DNA from: M55B112 sp040903745
Lineage (GTDB): Bacteria; Bacteroidota; Bacteroidia; Bacteroidales; GCA-2748055
DNA length: 31,036 bases
NCBI GenBank assembly: GCA_040903745.1
Contig: JBBDUV010000067.1
Coordinates: forward strand, 1 to 31,036
Direction of reading: 5' to 3'
The notes below the pieces were generated by a model, which saw nothing but the letters and a program-made list of their open reading frames with translations, did no database searches and had not been told where the DNA came from. Positions within the stretch are counted from its first letter, which is position 1. Each line of letters opens with the position of its first letter. Shown piece after piece: positions 8,909 to 15,901 of this stretch. Both the position numbers and the translations under genes were made by a program.

Positions 8909-9760
8909 TTAAGAATTTTTAAATTTATAGGACAGTAATTTATAATACAGTTTTGCCACCATGAAACCGGGTGCTTTCAGGTCAGGTAACGGTGCAAACT
9001 CCACAATATCGAATCCGACAACCCTTTTTTCCGTAAAAACCCTCCTCAAGTAGGTCAATGTTTCGTACCACAGCATTCCACCCGGCTCGGGGGTTCCCGT
9101 TGCAGGCATGATAGACGGATCCAATACATCCAGGTCTATGGTAATATAGACATCATCTGTCATTAACCCAAGCGACCGGTCCATCCACCCTTTGTCCTGC
9201 TGCATCTCATGCGCCATAAAGCATTTCTCTCTGTCCATGAACTCTTTCTCGCAGCTATCCATGCTCCGTATTCCCACCTGTACGAGGTTCGTGTTCTTGC
9301 TCGCCCAGTGTACCGCACAGGCATGGTTGTAAGGAGAGTCATCATAACTACTTCTGAGATCGGCATGTGCATCGAGCTGCAAAACGGTAAGGTTATTATA
9401 TTTTTTACTAAAAGCTTCAATAGCGCCAATGCTTACCGAGTGCTCACCACCAAAGATGGTGAGGAATTTATTGCTTTCAAGCAGCTCCCCTAGTGATCTA
9501 ACTACAGCCGTGTAAACTGCCTCGGGTGTCGATTTTTCAATAACGGGAGGCAGGATATGGATGCCCCGCCTAAAAACCTCTGAATCGGTCTCAATATCAT
9601 ACAGTTCCATATTGTCAGCCGCGTCCAGAAAAGCTTCAAATCCCTTGTCTGCCCCCTTGCCCCATGTACTTGTTCCGTCATAAGGGATCGATTGCAATAA
9701 GACCTCAGCTTGCTCGTATGTTGCCAACCTTTTCTCTATTCCTCCGAATGTCTTCATCAT
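8909..9760 (-). CDS. speB: Agmatinase (ureohydrolase family)
   Basis: This 283-residue member of the arginase/agmatinase family hydrolyses agmatine to putrescine and urea. The manganese-binding motifs are all present: GGEHS (H107), DAHAD (D130, H132, D134), HACAV, DLDVLDPS and the GTPEPGG loop. The context settles agmatinase over arginase or formiminoglutamase: the arginine decarboxylase gene is immediately upstream (128-base gap) and a polyamine-type enzyme is downstream. Two adjacent Met codons give starts at 9760 or 9757. The C-terminus ends KFKNS, but in the next frame the reading continues for about 20 codons with coding-like composition to 8848, so a late frameshift is possible (see findings). 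Confidence 0.9.
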   Translation of the reverse strand: MMKTFGGIEKRLATYEQAEVLLQSIPYDGTSTWGKGADKGFEAFLDAADNMELYDIETDSEVFRRGIHILPPVIEKSTPEAVYTAVVRSLGELLESNKFLTIFGGEHSVSIGAIEAFSKKYNNLTVLQLDAHADLRSSYDDSPYNHACAVHWASKNTNLVQVGIRSMDSCEKEFMDREKCFMAHEMQQDKGWMDRSLGLMTDDVYITIDLDVLDPSIMPATGTPEPGGMLWYETLTYLRRVFTEKRVVGFDIVEFAPLPDLKAPGFMVAKLYYKLLSYKFKNS

Positions 9761-9780
9761 TTACTGCTTTCTTATCAAAG

Positions 9781-9808
9781 ACTGAAAATAACTTAATTTG
9801 CTTTCAGT
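9781..9808 (-). other. Stem-loop between arginine decarboxylase and agmatinase genes
   Basis: A 7-bp inverted repeat (ACTGAAA at 9781-9787, TTTCAGT at 9802-9808) with a 14-base loop lies about 20 bases before the agmatinase start. No T-tract follows on the minus strand, so it is not a standard terminator. It could be an mRNA processing or translation control hairpin, or chance. Confidence 0.3.
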
Positions 9809-9888
9809 AATGGCTCTAATCAATCCAGAACCTGGTCGTACTATCCGCAAGTAATGTTTTTTGCAAGAGTAACGATTTTTTGTGAGGT

Positions 9889-11301
9889 TCAATCTGTCCT
9901 ATCGTATCCCAGTATTTTAAACATATCCTTGGCTGACTGCTCCTCCCGGTAGACATAATCAATGATATTCCCCTTTTCGTCCCTGTCGATGATAACATGC
10001 TTGGGAGCCGGAATCAGACAATGTTTGATCCCCCCGTAGCCGCTGATTGAATCCTGGTAAGCGCCGGTATGAAAAAAGCCCAGATAGAGGGGTTCCCTGT
10101 CCTTCGAGCTGTATTTCGGTAGCAGCACCTCCTGGTTCAGGTCTTCAGAATTATAGTAATCTGAATGATCGCAGCTTATTCCGCCGATATTGGCGCGCCC
10201 GTACTCATTGTTCCATTTATTGACCGGAAGCAGAATAAATTTCTCGTGCATCGACCATGCATCGGGGATGGTATTCATCAGACTGTTGTTAATGATATAC
10301 CAGGTCTCATTGTCATTCTGCTTCTTCTGCTCCAGTACCTCGAAGATAATGGCACCGGCCTCCCCTACGGTATATCGCCCGAACTCAGTGTATATATCCG
10401 GATCCGGCACCCCCTCCTTCAAACAGTCATTCTTAATGGTATTGATAATCTCATTAATCATGTATTCATAGTTATACTCAAAGCCCAGGTGGTTACGAAT
10501 CGGGAAGCCACCTCCCAGGTTAAAAGAGTTCAGGTCCTCGCTCTCCTTCTTCAGATCAATATAGAGCTTCAGCGCCCGCTTAAACTCCCCCCAGTAATAG
10601 AGTGTATCTTTTATTCCCGAATCAATAAAAAAATGAAGCATCTTCAGTTCAAGCTTCTCATCTCCCTTGATGCTGCTGTTAAAGAATTCGATCACATCTA
10701 CTTCCGGAATACCGAGCCTCGATGTATAATAGGCCGACTGCGGCTCCTCGTTGATGGCCATCCGGATGCCGACTTTGACCTTGTGTTTTGTTTTCAGGGA
10801 CTTAAGCCTTTCGAGCTCATCCTTGCTGTCAAGAATGATCACCGAATTCGTAAAACCCGCCTCCTGCATGCCAATAATCCGATCCAGGTAATCTCTGGTT
10901 TTGAAACCGTTGTGCAGTATGGTGCTTTGTTGATCGATCAGCCCTTTTGCATGTAGCTCCATGATCAGGTCGATGTCATAAGATGAGGAGGTCTCCAGGT
11001 TCACATTCTGCTTCAGTGCCTCCTTGATAACGTGGTAAAAGTGGTTGCATTTGGTACAGTAACAAAAGAAGTATTTGCCACCATATCCACTTGATTTGAT
11101 CGCCCTGTTGAACAGGTTCCTGGCTTTCTTAATCTGATCGCTGATCTTCGGCAGGTAGATGAACCGGAAGGGTGTGCCATACTTCTTTATCAGATGCTTC
11201 AATGCCACGCCGTGGAATGTCAGATAATCATCACGCAGGTCGAAACCCTCCTGCGGAAAGTAAAAACTCTGTTCGATCAGATCAAAATAGGAATTTCTCA
11301 T
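9889..11301 (-). CDS. speA: Arginine decarboxylase, Bacteroidota-type fold-III PLP enzyme
   Basis: This 470-residue pyridoxal-phosphate enzyme of the alanine racemase/ornithine decarboxylase fold makes agmatine from arginine. The PLP lysine is K84 in FFCYCTKCNHF, followed by ETSSSYDIDLI. The phosphate-binding NLGGGFPI, the EFGRYTVGEAG segment and ISCDHSDYY with HTGAYQDS near the C-terminus complete the fold-III pattern. It is shorter than the roughly 630-660-residue E. coli SpeA and matches the compact form of Bacteroidota. Placement directly before agmatinase supports arginine over lysine, ornithine or diaminopimelate as substrate. Upstream lies a perfect 15-bp palindrome and a 20-bp tandem repeat separating it from the racemase gene. 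Confidence 0.85.
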   Translation of the reverse strand: MRNSYFDLIEQSFYFPQEGFDLRDDYLTFHGVALKHLIKKYGTPFRFIYLPKISDQIKKARNLFNRAIKSSGYGGKYFFCYCTKCNHFYHVIKEALKQNVNLETSSSYDIDLIMELHAKGLIDQQSTILHNGFKTRDYLDRIIGMQEAGFTNSVIILDSKDELERLKSLKTKHKVKVGIRMAINEEPQSAYYTSRLGIPEVDVIEFFNSSIKGDEKLELKMLHFFIDSGIKDTLYYWGEFKRALKLYIDLKKESEDLNSFNLGGGFPIRNHLGFEYNYEYMINEIINTIKNDCLKEGVPDPDIYTEFGRYTVGEAGAIIFEVLEQKKQNDNETWYIINNSLMNTIPDAWSMHEKFILLPVNKWNNEYGRANIGGISCDHSDYYNSEDLNQEVLLPKYSSKDREPLYLGFFHTGAYQDSISGYGGIKHCLIPAPKHVIIDRDEKGNIIDYVYREEQSAKDMFKILGYDRTD

Positions 11302-11331
11302 GAATTGATAGATAGTATATTATTCTAATTA

Positions 11332-11346
11332 ACTGTAACTTACAGT
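11332..11346. promoter_or_regulatory. Perfect palindrome upstream of arginine decarboxylase
   Basis: ACTGTAA-C-TTACAGT (7-1-7) lies 30 bases before the speA start codon. The location and symmetry fit an operator for a dimeric regulator. No regulator gene is adjacent and no clear -7/-33 promoter could be placed around it, so this is a candidate only. Confidence 0.4.
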
Positions 11347-11441
11347 ATAAATATAAAAATATAAAATGTGCGCTAAAAGTATATATTTTTTGTAATGATT
11401 AGCGATTTTTTTTTTTAAAATATTCTCCACTTAAAAAAATA

Positions 11442-11537
11442 CAGGTAAGCATTTCTAGAACCAGGTAAGTATCGCTAGAACCAGGTAAGTATCGCTAGAA
11501 CCAGGTAATTATCGCTAGAACCAGGTAATTATCGCTA
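11442..11537. repeat. 20-bp direct repeat, four full copies plus one partial
   Basis: The plus-strand unit CAGGTAAGTATCGCTAGAAC occurs at 11442-11461 (diverged), 11462-11481, 11482-11501, 11502-11521 (one change) and 11522-11537 (partial). The last copy overlaps the stop codon of the racemase gene (TAG at 11537-11535). The array fills most of the space between the racemase and arginine decarboxylase genes. A 20-bp period places copies close to two helical turns apart, so it could be a protein-binding array; slipped-strand expansion is the alternative. Confidence 0.95.
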
Positions 11538-12698
11538 TTCGACAACATATCTGGGTATATGATTCGGCAACCTGGTCAGCAGTTCATAGTTCATGCTGTT
11601 GGTCATGTCCCCGAAAGAGCTTACCGAGATATTCAGATCGCCCTGGGATCCGATCAATACCACTTCATCCCCAATCCTGGGTCGTTTTACATCAGTTACA
11701 TCGATAACCAGCATATTCATATTCACGGAACCTACTACCCTTACACGTTTGCCGTGGAGCAATACGTGTCCCATATTGCTCAGTGTGCGGGTATAGCCAT
11801 ATCCATAGCCAACAGGCACCGTTGCTATGGTAGTGTCCCTGTTGGTAAGATAAGTCGTACCATAACTGATATACTCACCCGCAGCGACATAATTCACGCT
11901 CATCACCGTACTTTTCCAGGAAAGCACGCGATCAAGAGGATCAACCGGGGCGACACCCTTTTTCTCGTTTTCAATGAAATGGTGCATTCGGAGTTCATCA
12001 CTGGGCCAAAATCCGTAATTGGCAATTCCAACACGAACCAGGTCCATAATGGTTTCCGGATACATTAAAACAGCAGCAGAACATGCTGTATGCCTGTACC
12101 TGGGCGTGATTCCCTCTTCCCTGGCCCTGCGAACCGCTCCATTGAATGTTTTGATCTGTTTCCTGATCCTGGTGTAATTATTGATCGATTCTGCCCCGGC
12201 ATAATGGGTACAAATTCCCTCAATGAATAGGTGTTTGCTATACCGTCTTACATACCGTAACATCTTTTCCATCTCCTTTTCTGAAAACCCTGTACGGTGC
12301 ATTCCGGTCTCGAGTTCGAGATGGATCCTGGCCTGCTTCTGCAGTTTCTGGGCTGTCTTGCAGGCCGCTGTGAGCCTGTCGAATGTAAACACATAAAATG
12401 AGACATCATTGATGATCGCCCACTCGATCTCCGGTTTGTCAATCCAGCCCATGATCATGATGTCACAGTTGGGTTGTATCGCCTTCCGGGCACGAATTGC
12501 TTCTGCTACCGAAAATACCGAAAAGTGATCAATTCCATACTTCTCGGCTACAGGTATTATAGTTTCAATTCCATGTCCGTAAGCGTTTCCTTTAATCACC
12601 ATGGAATAACGCGAACCATTGGACATCTGGTCACGCAGATAGCTGAAATTGTTTTTGAACGCCCGTTCACTGATCTCAATATAGGATGTATGTAGCAT
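11535..12698 (-). CDS. Alanine racemase-like PLP enzyme
   Basis: This 387-residue fold-III PLP racemase has the usual two-domain length. The PLP lysine is K36 in MVIKGNAYGHG, where most alanine racemases have VKADAYGHG. The second catalytic base, Tyr, is present as Y279 in ISYGTTY. Other family segments are LELETGMHRTGF, DLVRVGIANYGF, TIATVPVGY and MLVIDVTD. The loop that in Alr enzymes usually reads CMD is N326-M-N328, and the usual YADGY is YGYGY, so the active-site entrance differs from standard Alr. It follows the M20 amidohydrolase gene after 27 bases. It may be the cell-wall alanine racemase or a racemase of broader specificity; sequence alone does not decide. The stop lies inside a 20-bp repeat array. 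Confidence 0.8.
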   Translation of the reverse strand: MLHTSYIEISERAFKNNFSYLRDQMSNGSRYSMVIKGNAYGHGIETIIPVAEKYGIDHFSVFSVAEAIRARKAIQPNCDIMIMGWIDKPEIEWAIINDVSFYVFTFDRLTAACKTAQKLQKQARIHLELETGMHRTGFSEKEMEKMLRYVRRYSKHLFIEGICTHYAGAESINNYTRIRKQIKTFNGAVRRAREEGITPRYRHTACSAAVLMYPETIMDLVRVGIANYGFWPSDELRMHHFIENEKKGVAPVDPLDRVLSWKSTVMSVNYVAAGEYISYGTTYLTNRDTTIATVPVGYGYGYTRTLSNMGHVLLHGKRVRVVGSVNMNMLVIDVTDVKRPRIGDEVVLIGSQGDLNISVSSFGDMTNSMNYELLTRLPNHIPRYVVE

Positions 12699-12725
12699 TG
12701 ATATAGATTATTACTAAACAGTATA

Positions 12726-13889
12726 TTATGAATTATTCAGCAATTCATTTATCATACTATAAAACATCATTGTTCCCTTCTCCAGAAGCGTATCCGGAAA
12801 ATCATATTCCCCATGATGCAGCTGGGGCATATCTACACCCGAACCTATGCCAAAGAGCGCTCCTTTGTATTTACTGGTAAAAACCCCGAAATCTTCCGAC
12901 CAGGGAAAGGGTATCTCTTTTCTTATGACCTCCAGATCGAGCTCCCTGGCACACTTTTCAATCAGGTCGACACAGGTTTCATCATTCACGACGGCTTCGA
13001 AAGGTTCTGTCCAATCGCAGTGCCAGGACAACCGGTGCGCCTTTGCAATATGTTCAACCTGCAGTAAAATCTCCTTTTCCATGGTTTCCATTGCCTCATT
13101 GGTATGGGCCCTGATAGTGAACATAACCACGCCTTCACCTGGCGAAGTTCCGAAAGCAGGATGTCCAATGCGCATGTGTATGGGAGTAATGAGCGCGGCT
13201 TCATGCATCGGAAAAATTTTCGCGGGAATGGCTGTTGCCGTCTGAAGGATCTGTGCAGCCGCCACTGCCGGGTTGTTACCACCCTCGGGATGACCCGCAT
13301 GAGAAGAGGATCCTTCCAACCGGATAATAAGGCCTTTGGAAGCGGAGGCGAATACACCTTTCCGTGAAATAATAGCTGACTCTTCGTAACCGGGCAGGTT
13401 GTGTGTCGCAAAGAGATAGTCAGGCTGAACAACACCAAACTTTTCATCGTCCAATACCAACCGTGCCCCCTCCCCGGTCTCTTCGGCTGGCTGAAATAAA
13501 AGTGTAACGGAACCTTTGGCAGGTCTTGATGTTGCCAATAGAGGTGCAAGTCCGGCCACCATGGTCATGTGGCCGTCGTGACCGCATAGGTGACCGTTGC
13601 CTTCGTTGACCGATCTGTAGTCGAACCGGTTGATCTCCCTGATCGGTAATCCATCAAGTTCACTTCGGAAGAGAATATTTGGACCTGCTTCTGATCCTTT
13701 AAAAATCGCTACAACTCCGTTTCCTCCTACTCCTTCAATCAGTTGATCAGGTTCAAACTGCTTAAGAAAATCAGTGATGTATGCGGCCGTCTTCTTCTCT
13801 TTATGAGCAGTTTCCGGATATTTGTGAAGATGTCGCCTCATGGCGATCAATGCATCCCTGAAATCTTTCGTCATGGCATCCATAGGCAA
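12726..13889 (-). CDS. M20-family amidohydrolase (N-acyl-amino-acid type)
   Basis: This 387-residue zinc-dependent hydrolase belongs to the M20 group that includes hippurate hydrolase, N-acetyl-diaminopimelate deacetylase and aminoacylases. Metal and catalytic motifs are LCGHDGH (C102, H104), PAEETGEGA (E136/E137) and ATHNLPG (H163), with SSHAGHPEGGNNP in the lid domain and HHGEYDFPD near the end. Subfamily substrates vary and cannot be assigned. Candidate starts are M1, M3 and M6; all are within six codons. It is the first gene of the minus-strand run with the racemase and polyamine genes, so a role in releasing an amino acid that feeds them is possible (inference). Confidence 0.85.
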   Translation of the reverse strand: MPMDAMTKDFRDALIAMRRHLHKYPETAHKEKKTAAYITDFLKQFEPDQLIEGVGGNGVVAIFKGSEAGPNILFRSELDGLPIREINRFDYRSVNEGNGHLCGHDGHMTMVAGLAPLLATSRPAKGSVTLLFQPAEETGEGARLVLDDEKFGVVQPDYLFATHNLPGYEESAIISRKGVFASASKGLIIRLEGSSSHAGHPEGGNNPAVAAAQILQTATAIPAKIFPMHEAALITPIHMRIGHPAFGTSPGEGVVMFTIRAHTNEAMETMEKEILLQVEHIAKAHRLSWHCDWTEPFEAVVNDETCVDLIEKCARELDLEVIRKEIPFPWSEDFGVFTSKYKGALFGIGSGVDMPQLHHGEYDFPDTLLEKGTMMFYSMINELLNNS

Positions 13890-13903
13890 AAATTTTAGAG
13901 AGA

Positions 13904-13935
13904 CAAAGTTGCAACTAATTCACCGCTATCCCAAA
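13904..13935 (-). promoter_or_regulatory. Possible promoter of the M20-racemase-polyamine run
   Basis: On the minus strand TTTG (13935-13932), a 20-base spacer and CAACTTTG (13911-13904) resemble the Bacteroidota -33/-7 pair, with one mismatch to TAnnTTTG. It would start transcription only about 10 bases before the first ATG, which would suit a very short leader or the downstream Met starts. Confidence 0.35.
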
Positions 13936-14136
13936 AAAAGTCGACGGCTTTTATATGCTTAGTCAGTGTCCGAAAGCTCGTTTCTTATCAAGCACATAAA
14001 ATAATTACGAGTTTTTTCCAGACTAGATATATTCCTGGATGCATTGTTCCTTATAAATCTTCAGACGATACAAAGCCTGTCGTTTCAAATATGCTGCTAC
14101 TGGTCTGCATGTCCAATTCCGGCTGGAGTAACCTTC

Positions 14137-14640
14137 TTACTTCCCGGTATTTTTATCAGGTATGAAGATCATGGAGACTGAATTCACACAATGTCGGGTA
14201 TTCTTCTCTGTAAAACGCTCTCCAAGAAAGACGTGTCCGAGATGTCCCCCGCAATTACTGCAAATAATCTCAGTTCTTTGTCCGTCGGCATCCACCTTGC
14301 GAGTCACGGCGCCCTCAATCTCATCATCGAAGCTGGGCCAACCACAATGGCTGTCAAACTTGTCATCCGACCTGTACAAGGGAGCATTGCATTGTTTGCA
14401 TACGTAAGTGCCCGATTCCTTGTGGTCCACATATTCTCCTGTCCATGGTCTTTCTGTTCCTTTTTTGAGGATCACATACTGCTCAAAATCATTTAACTTA
14501 TTGTATTTCATGGGATTGATTATTATTTCCGGTGTTTCTGTTGCTGCCTTCTCAGTACTGGCCTCATTTAAAGACTGTGCTTCCATTTGAAAAAACATAA
14601 TAATTGCAAACAGACTGAATGTTGTTGATTTTTTAATCAT
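14137..14640 (-). CDS. msrB: Peptide-methionine (R)-S-oxide reductase, exported
   Basis: This 167-residue MsrB repairs methionine-R-sulfoxide in proteins. The N-terminal hydrophobic stretch (KKSTTFSLFAIIMFFQMEAQ) is a signal peptide, so the enzyme acts in the periplasm or is membrane-tethered. The catalytic domain from about residue 44 shows two zinc CxxC pairs (C81/C84 and C127/C130), SHCGWPSFDDEI, GGHLGHVF and the catalytic Cys in RHCVNSVSM (C151). Seleno-MsrB enzymes have Sec at that place; here it is Cys. No MsrA partner is adjacent. It appears to be a single-gene unit, flanked by about 250 bases without a gene downstream. Confidence 0.95.
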   Translation of the reverse strand: MIKKSTTFSLFAIIMFFQMEAQSLNEASTEKAATETPEIIINPMKYNKLNDFEQYVILKKGTERPWTGEYVDHKESGTYVCKQCNAPLYRSDDKFDSHCGWPSFDDEIEGAVTRKVDADGQRTEIICSNCGGHLGHVFLGERFTEKNTRHCVNSVSMIFIPDKNTGK

Positions 14641-14734
14641 AACCAGTTCTATTTAATTTATTTAGATGCTCGATTCACATACCTATAACACCCTGATGAC
14701 CTTGTTGGTTCATGCAAATTGAAATGCTATCATG

Positions 14735-14765
14735 TTTGTATAAAGGTAAAGTATCATTAATTTTG
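14735..14765 (+). promoter_or_regulatory. Bacteroidota-type promoter of the bTHX gene
   Basis: TTTG (14735-14738), a 19-base spacer and TAATTTTG (14758-14765) match the TTTG/TAnnTTTG consensus exactly. The predicted transcript begins near 14772, about 14 bases before the ATG at 14786. Confidence 0.8.
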
Positions 14766-14785
14766 GTAGATTAAAAAATACAAAC

Positions 14786-15412
14786 ATGGGTAAAGGAGAC
14801 AAGAAAACAAAAAGGGGTAAACTATTTAGCGGATCATTTGGAAGATTAAGACCGCGCAAGAAAACTAAAGGAGCATCAGCCGGGATGGCTTCCGTAAAAA
14901 GGGCTAAGTCAGCTCAAAAACCTGAGAAGAAGACAGCTGCAACTGATGTTACCGAAAATGTGCAGGTGAAAGAAGCTTCTTCAAAGGAGGTTGAAAAGCA
15001 AAAGCCGGTAAAGAAAACAGAAGAGGAAGTTGCCAAACAACCTGCCGATGAGAAAAAAGAGGCGCCTGCTGAACCTGCTCCAAAAGCTGAAAAGAAAGCA
15101 GAAGAAAAACCGGTGAAAGAGGCGCCTGCTGAACCTGCTCCAAAAGCTGAAAAGAAAACAGAAGAAAAACCGGTGAAAGAGTCGCCTGCTGCTGATGCGG
15201 AGTCTAAACAGGACAAGAGGAAAGTAACAGCTGCTGAGAAACCTGCTAACAAAAGCAAGAAAACTGAAAAAGAAGCCGCGTCCGAGAAGCCAAAGGCCAA
15301 AGAAGCAGCTGAGGAAAAACCGGCTCCAGAGAAAAAGCCGGCTGCAAAAAAGGCGGTGGATAAAACAAAAGATACCAAGACAGCTGACAAAGATACTTCG
15401 AAGGAAAAATAA
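14786..15412 (+). CDS. Ribosomal protein bTHX with long Lys/Ala/Glu/Pro-rich tail
   Basis: This is a 208-residue protein. Residues 1-27 (MGKGDKKTKRGKLFSGSFG, then RLRPRKKT) align over their whole length with the small 30S ribosomal protein THX, known from Thermus and from Bacteroidota, where it is normally a peptide of a few tens of residues bound in the 30S head. The remaining about 180 residues are low-complexity, rich in K, A, E and P, with KKAEEKPVKEAPAEPAP-like repeats. They resemble eukaryotic histone-H1-like or bacterial nucleoid-binding tails and are predicted to be disordered. A tandem 20-residue duplication is encoded by two nearly identical 60-bp units. The gene has an exact Bacteroidota promoter and no same-strand partner except a nuclease pseudogene 65 bases later. 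Confidence 0.75.
   Translation: MGKGDKKTKRGKLFSGSFGRLRPRKKTKGASAGMASVKRAKSAQKPEKKTAATDVTENVQVKEASSKEVEKQKPVKKTEEEVAKQPADEKKEAPAEPAPKAEKKAEEKPVKEAPAEPAPKAEKKTEEKPVKESPAADAESKQDKRKVTAAEKPANKSKKTEKEAASEKPKAKEAAEEKPAPEKKPAAKKAVDKTKDTKTADKDTSKEK
15061..15180 (+). repeat. Two 60-bp direct repeats inside the bTHX gene
   Basis: The units 15061-15120 and 15121-15180 are identical except for one base (G/A at offset 37). They keep the reading frame and duplicate 20 residues of the tail. The near identity points to a recent duplication. A third diverged beginning (GTCGCCTGCTGCT) follows at 15181. Confidence 0.95.
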
Positions 15413-15477
15413 CACCTTTATCTTAAGTGAGTGATTAGGGAAGTGGTTCGTCGGGAGAACAGATTGATGGACAGAAG

Positions 15478-15855
15478 ATGTATGCCATTCTTGATATTGA
15501 AACCACCGGGGGAGCCTGCTTTCACTAAGGTATTCGCCAATGCAACGGAGCATGTGTACAACAGGAGCCGGTAAAGATATACAATAAGCGGGTGGATGAG
15601 TTGCTGTCGGGATTCCGGTTCGACCATGCCAATATGCTGATCATAGACCAGGGAAGGGATCCGGAGGAGCGCAGTATCGTGCGGATTGAAAAGGGGATGT
15701 ATATGGGATTCGGTTATATCTCAACCAATGAGGGATACCTGGGTGTGGAGCAGATGCTTGAATGTGTGAAGCCCGCGCTGGACAACCGCGATATTCGACA
15801 AATCCTTAGCAACTGGCTCAGGAAGAATAAGGTGGAGAAGGTGCTGTATTATTGA
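15478..15855 (+). pseudogene. DnaQ-type exonuclease/GIY-YIG nuclease fusion, internally deleted
   Basis: The reading frame starts MYAILDIETTGG, the exact beginning of Bacteroidota proteins that fuse a DnaQ-like 3'-5' exonuclease to a GIY-YIG (UvrC/Cho-like) nuclease. It then jumps directly to ACFH-stop-GIRQCNGACVQQEPVKI, the cysteine-rich segment found far downstream in such proteins (usually of the form GACFxYQIxxCxGAC), and continues in the same frame through NKRVDELLSGFRFDHANMLI to RKNKVEKVLYY. Thus the exonuclease core and the GIY-YIG domain have been lost by an in-frame deletion at a shared GG, and a TAA replaces the Tyr codon expected after FH. The rest shows no other stop, so decay is recent or the C-terminal part is still translated from an internal start. 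Confidence 0.75.
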
Positions 15856-15901
15856 GAGTCTGTTCACTTGACTCCAGGTACTATTGAAAGTATTTGTTTC
15901 T

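Noticed and set aside
10165..10956. Plus-strand frame of 263 codons
   Set aside because: It lies antisense within arginine decarboxylase, which has all catalytic motifs; the plus frame has no recognisable domain.
11442..11537. CRISPR array
   Set aside because: The 20-bp units are directly adjacent with no spacers, and no cas genes are present.
11559..12068. Plus-strand frame of 169 codons
   Set aside because: Antisense to the alanine racemase-like gene, which is supported by PLP motifs.
14914..15390. Minus-strand Ser/Phe/Ala-rich frame of 158 codons
   Set aside because: It is the antisense shadow of the Lys/Ala/Glu-rich bTHX tail; the composition is a direct consequence of the plus-strand repeats.
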